Source of the DNA: Clostridium arbusti SL206
GTDB lineage: Bacteria > Bacillota > Clostridia > Clostridiales > Clostridiaceae
NCBI RefSeq assembly: GCF_000246895.1
Contig: NZ_BAEV01000029.1
Location: 1 to 38,156 of the forward strand
Reading direction: 5' to 3'
Length of the DNA stretch: 38,156 bases
Shown here: positions 34,208-38,156 of the stretch, piece after piece
How positions within the stretch are numbered: the stretch's first letter is position 1
How the letters are laid out: every line of letters starts with the position of its first letter
Program-made: the position numbers and the translations under genes
The notes under the pieces: generated by a model
Seen by the model: only the letters and a program-made list of their open reading frames with translations
What the model was told of the DNA's origin: nothing
Database searches by the model: none

Positions 34208-36846
34208 CTATTTAACTAATTTTGCCATTATACTTTCCACTTTTTCTATGGCCTCTTGTAACTTTTCTGGACTTTTCCCACCTGCTTGAGCCATATCTGG
34301 TCTTCCGCCGCCGCCGCCGCCGCATATAGTAGCCACTTCTTTTATTATCTTTCCACAATTAACACCTTTTAATACAGCATCTTTTGTTGCCATTGCTATT
34401 AACTGCACTTTGCCATTAATACTACTACCTAAGACAACTACGCCCTCTCCTATTTTATCTCTTGTCTTATCAGCTAAATCCCTAAGTGAATTGGCATCAA
34501 CATCTTTTAGTGCAGCAACTGCAAGTTTTACTCCATTAATATCTTTAATAGATTTTATTATATCACCTTCAGAACCTGAAGCCAATTTGGATTTTAATTT
34601 ACCTATTTCTTTATCTTTTTCTTTAATCTCATTAGTTAATATACTAACTTTATTTAGTATATCCTTTTCTGAACATTTTAAATCTTTTTCAATAGATTTT
34701 ATTAGCTCAACTTTTTCATCTACACTTTTTAATGCTGTTAGTCCAGTAACTGCTTCAATTCTTCTTATTCCAGATGCAACTCCAGCTTCCGAAACAATCT
34801 TAAACAGACCTATTTCTCCACTATTACTTATATGTGTTCCTCCACATAATTCTTTACTAAAATCACCTACAGATACAACTCTTACATCATCCCCATATTT
34901 ATTATCAAATAATGCCATAGCTCCAGATTCTCTAGCCTCATCCAAAGTCATAAGCTTAGTATTTACAGTAGATGTTTTCATTATATTTTCATTTACCAAA
35001 TATTCAACTTTTTTTAACTCAACCTGAGTTAAAGCTGTAAAATGTGTAAAGTCAAATCTCAATCTTTCTTCATCTACATAGGAACCCGATTGATGAACAT
35101 GTTCTCCAAGTACCATTCTCAAAGCTTTATGAAGCATATGAGTAGCTGTATGGTTTTTTGATATATTATTTCTTCTTATCTTATCAACTTTTAAAGTTAT
35201 CTTTTCATTTATCTTAACTTTACCTTTTTTTATTTTAATTATATGTACAATTTTATTTGAAATATTCTTCTTGCAGTCAGTTACTATACCTTCAAAGCCT
35301 TCTCCAAAGATTGTTCCCTTGTCACCAATTTGGCCACCCATTTCACTATAAAATGGAGTCCTTTCAGTAACCAAAATACCACTATTTCCTTCTGTCAATT
35401 CATCTACAAATTTCTCATTTGAAATAAGTAGTTCCACTTTAGATTGTAATTCTAGTTTATCATATCCATCAAAAGAAGTATTTAAATCAGATGGAATTTT
35501 GTCTAAAATACCATTATTTACTCCCATGTAACTAGATTCTTCTCTTGCAGCTCTAGCTCTCTCTCTTTGCTGCTGCATTTCTTCATTAAAACCATCTATA
35601 TCAATTTTGATATTCTTGTCTTCAAGTATTTCTTCGGTAAGCTCTAATGGAAATCCATAGGTATCATATAATCTAAATGCCTTTTCACCAGACAAAACAT
35701 TAGAGTCTTTATTTTGAATATCTAATATGTATTCATTTAAAATAGCCATACCACTATCTATAGTTTCAGCAAATCTTTCTTCTTCCAATCTTATTACTTT
35801 TTTTATATATTCCTTTTTTCTTTTAATTCAGGATATGCCTTAAAAGAATTTTCAATTACTACATCGCATAATCCACCTAGAAATGATCCTTCTATACCTA
35901 ATAGTTTTCCATGTCTTGAAGCCCTTCTTAATAATCTTCTAAGTACATAACCCCTGCCCTCATTTGATGGAAGTATATCATCGCTGATCATGAAAGTTGT
36001 ACTCCTAATATGATCTGTTATAATTCTAATAGAAATATCTTCTGTTTTACTTTTTCCATATTCCCTTTTAGATATTTTACATACCTCATCTAATATTTTT
36101 CTAATAGTGTCAACTTCAAATATGCTGTATTTATTTTGCATTATTCCAGCTATTCTTTCAAGTCCCATACCTGTATCTATATTTGGCTTTGATAACTTAT
36201 TATAATTTCCATTCTCATCTTTGTCAAATTGAGTAAACACAAGATTCCAAAATTCTACAATTCTATCTTCATCAGCAGCTTTTAAAAATTCATCTACAGT
36301 AGTTACAACACCTTCACCTCTGTCATAATGAATTTCTGAGCAAGGTCCACAAGGTCCCTTTCCTATTTCCCAAAAATTATCTTCTTTTCCAAGTCTAAAT
36401 ATACGTTTTGGATCCACTCCAGCTTTTTCAGTCCAAATTTTAAAAGCTTCATCATCATCTAAATATATGGTTACATATAATCTATCTTTAGGAAGCTTTA
36501 ATACTTCAGTAATGAACTCCCAGGCCCATGGAATTACTTCGTTTTTAAAATAATCTCCAAAGGAGAAATTTCCAAGCATTTCAAAGAAAGTTCCATGCCT
36601 TGATGTTTTTCCTACATTTTCGATATCTCCGGTTCTAACGCACTTTTGACAAGTTGTGACTCTTGTACTAGGTGGCACCTGAAGTCCTGTAAAATATGGT
36701 TTTAAAGGTGCCATACCTGCATTTATAATAAGTAGTCCTTTATCATTTTTAGGAACTAGCGAAAAACTAGGTAACCTTAAATGACCTTTACTCTCAAAAA
36801 AGCCTAAATATGCTTCTCGTATTTCATTTAATCCTATCTTTTCCAT
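34208..36846 (-). pseudogene. alaS: Alanyl-tRNA synthetase, split by an apparent frameshift
   Basis: Essential enzyme that charges tRNA-Ala. The N-terminal piece (35803-36846) has the catalytic core: motif 1 region [31 protein letters not shown] and [15 protein letters not shown]; it ends ELKEKRNI-stop. The C-terminal piece (34208 to about 35815) has the editing domain ([21 protein letters not shown]) and the C-Ala domain ([16 protein letters not shown]). Adding one A to the A6 run (T6 on + at 35814-35819) gives [20 protein letters not shown] and one 879-residue protein, the normal length. As the gene is essential and all motifs are intact, a base-calling error is the most likely cause. A T-box leader precedes it; GGAGGAG is the SD. 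Confidence 0.92.
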
Positions 36847-36877
36847 AATTATCTCCTCCTGCTATAAGGTAAAATAT

Positions 36878-37080
36878 AAAATAAAAAGCCCTCATTCCCT
36901 AAATAAAACCAAGGGACGAAAGCTACAATTCCGCGGTACCACCCTAATTACACATAATTGTGTCACTTAAACAATACAGTTCAGAGACTGCTTCAATAAA
37001 TTGATTAAGAAGTTTTCACCATCCACTTCCTCTCTTTATATATCAAAATTATCTACTACTTCTCATCATCACTTTAAAAT
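36878..37080 (-). promoter_or_regulatory. Alanine T-box riboswitch of alaS
   Basis: A tRNA-sensing leader on the minus strand. The T-box sequence AGGGTGGTACCGCG (36932-36945) pairs with the tRNA acceptor end. Stem I begins near 37072, with an AGAGAGGAAGTGG segment. The likely specifier codon is GCA at 36989-36991 (in TTGAAGCAGTC), meaning alanine. The competing terminator lies at 36878-36924, ending in TTTTTATTTT. Uncharged tRNA-Ala should favour read-through into alaS. Confidence 0.92.
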
Positions 37081-37095
37081 ATTAGCTACATGATG

Positions 37096-37124
37096 ATTAT
37101 ATTTAAAATTATCCATTATGTCAA
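37096..37124 (-). promoter_or_regulatory. Consensus vegetative promoter for the alaS leader
   Basis: On the minus strand TTGACA (37119-37124), a 17 bp spacer and TATAAT (37096-37101): a perfect sigma-A promoter. Transcription would start near 37088, just before stem I of the T-box. The stretch 37125-37268 holds nothing else I recognise. Confidence 0.85.
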
Positions 37125-37268
37125 TATTAATCAAGTACATGAAAGAATAATAGTTAAATAATATGACATTTTTATATATTCTTTAGAAATTTTCACCAAT
37201 ATTTTTAACAGTATATAGTTGATTTTCGCCTACAAATACTAAACATTATGATTATTACTTATAAAAAA

Positions 37269-38156
37269 CTAATAAAAATAATAGTTTAAGTCTTCGTATA
37301 TTACTTTTATCACTACCGCAATAGGTATTATCAATATCATTCCTATAAATCCGCCAATTTTTTCTCCAATAAGCAGCAATATAATTACTAGAAATGGATG
37401 CATATTTATAGAATCACCAGTAATTTTAGGACATATAATATTTCCCTCTATAAGTTGAAGTATGTATAGCCAAATAGCTGTAAAAAGAGCTACTTTAGGT
37501 GATTCCATAAATGCTACTATTATAGCTGGTATAGCACCAAAAACAGGTCCAAAATAGGGAATAATATTAAAAACACCATTTAGCACCGATAATATTACAG
37601 GATAATCAACCTTTAGAAAAAACAATATTCCAAAAGTAAGTATAGATATAATAGCAGATAAAGTTAATTGACCCACTATATATCTACTTAAACTTTTATC
37701 GACATCATTTAATATCTTTCTAATTATATTTCTCCATTTAATACTAAATAATCGCAAAAATTTATTTTTTATATTTTCTCCATCTGATAAAAAATAATAG
37801 GAAATGACAGGTATTACCGCAATTGCTAATATATTTTGACCTATTTTAACACTTAAATCTATTAGATTATTTATTAATCCTCTAACTATAAAATCTATTT
37901 TATTATAAACTATAAAAAAAATTTTATTATCTGAGGAATTGTTTTTCATTATTTAACTTTTTCATTAATATCAATAATGTAATTAAATATTTCTTTACTA
38001 GTTTTACTCATACTAGTACTTTCTCTTAACATAGTAGGTATGAGAAACATTATGACACTTGCTATTAACATACATACTGATAATAATAATAATATTGCAC
38101 TAACTTCTCTTTTTACACCTTTTTTCATCAAATAATCATTAAAAGGTTTTAATGTA
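37269..38156 (-). pseudogene. AI-2E/PerM family transporter, frame-split and cut by right edge
   Basis: Polytopic membrane protein of the AI-2E transporter (YtvI/PerM) family; substrates differ or are unknown, so the autoinducer name should not be taken literally. The upstream piece (37949 to beyond 38156) is open to the edge and starts TLKPFNDYLMKKGVKREVSA, then a transmembrane helix. The downstream piece (37269-37949, 226 residues) carries the conserved helices with PVISYYFLSDGENIK, GVFNIIPYFGPVFGAIPA and IICPKITGDSINMHP. The pieces meet in a TAATG overlap. One extra A in the A3 run (T3 on + at 37952-37954) would fuse them as EKVKIMKNNSSDN. Either a small indel or translational coupling of two halves explains it. 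Confidence 0.7.

Noticed and set aside
34304-34323. CCG microsatellite, strikingly GC-rich for this genome
   Set aside because: It encodes the glycine run of the conserved [11 protein letters not shown] motif in the AlaRS C-Ala domain, so it is ordinary coding sequence.
34410-35027. Long + strand open frame (205 codons) opposite alaS
   Set aside because: It is antisense to conserved AlaRS sequence, has low-complexity Ser/Leu composition and no ribosome site. The same holds for all other + strand frames (for example 1813-2076, 3562-3972, 15737-16165, 29288-29806, 33407-33793); all mirror conserved minus-strand genes.
1-38156. tRNA, rRNA, insertion sequence, prophage or CRISPR array
   Set aside because: I found none by reading both strands; apart from the palindromic repeats the window is a typical core region.

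Overview
This is a 38 kb, AT-rich (roughly 30% GC by eye) chromosomal window from an endospore-forming member of the Firmicutes. It is most likely Clostridium sensu stricto (cluster I). The evidence is the sporulation sigma cluster sigG-sigE-spoIIGA beside ftsZ-ftsA, an uninterrupted sigK, a T-box on alaS, ylmC/nrdR/pgeF neighbours and clostridial protein sequences. Species cannot be fixed from the sequence. Every credible gene lies on the minus strand, so transcription runs from high to low coordinates.

Layout from right to left: the partial gene of an AI-2E/PerM-type transporter (right edge); T-box-controlled alaS; ireB, ruvX, a DUF1292 gene, fur and RNase J; typA; mltG with the tRNA wobble-uridine modification pair trmR-trhP; a class B penicillin-binding protein; sigK; a solitary pilT; a GT2 glycosyltransferase; ftsA-ftsZ; spoIIGA-sigE-sigG; ylmC, nrdR and pgeF; then a phosphate block. 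That block holds phoP-phoR, a membrane chemoreceptor-like protein, pstS-pstC-pstA-pstB-phoU, a secreted calcineurin-type phosphoesterase, a YibE/F membrane protein and the start of a class B sortase.

The phosphate block looks like one regulon. I find Pho-box-like TTAACA repeats with about 11 bp periodicity at four places: before pgeF-phoP-phoR, before the chemoreceptor gene, before pstS and before the phosphoesterase. The phosphoesterase ends in an NVKTG motif, a hydrophobic stretch and a basic tail. A class B sortase lies about 1.3 kb downstream. This suggests a phosphate-starvation-induced phosphatase that is anchored to the cell wall, with a Pho-controlled chemoreceptor in the same regulon.

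Two further points matter. First, four genes (alaS, phoR, yibE/F and the AI-2E transporter) are each split by one apparent single-base indel in or next to an A-run. Since alaS is essential, sequencing error is the leading explanation, though the A8 run in phoR could also support slippage or phase variation. Second, a short palindromic repeat family (three copies, 45 to 164 bp) sits in intergenic gaps and looks like a MITE. Sporulation and division promoters are readable by eye: a spoIIG-like promoter with a 21 bp spacer, a sigma-F/G-type promoter before sigG and a sigma-K-type promoter before sigK.
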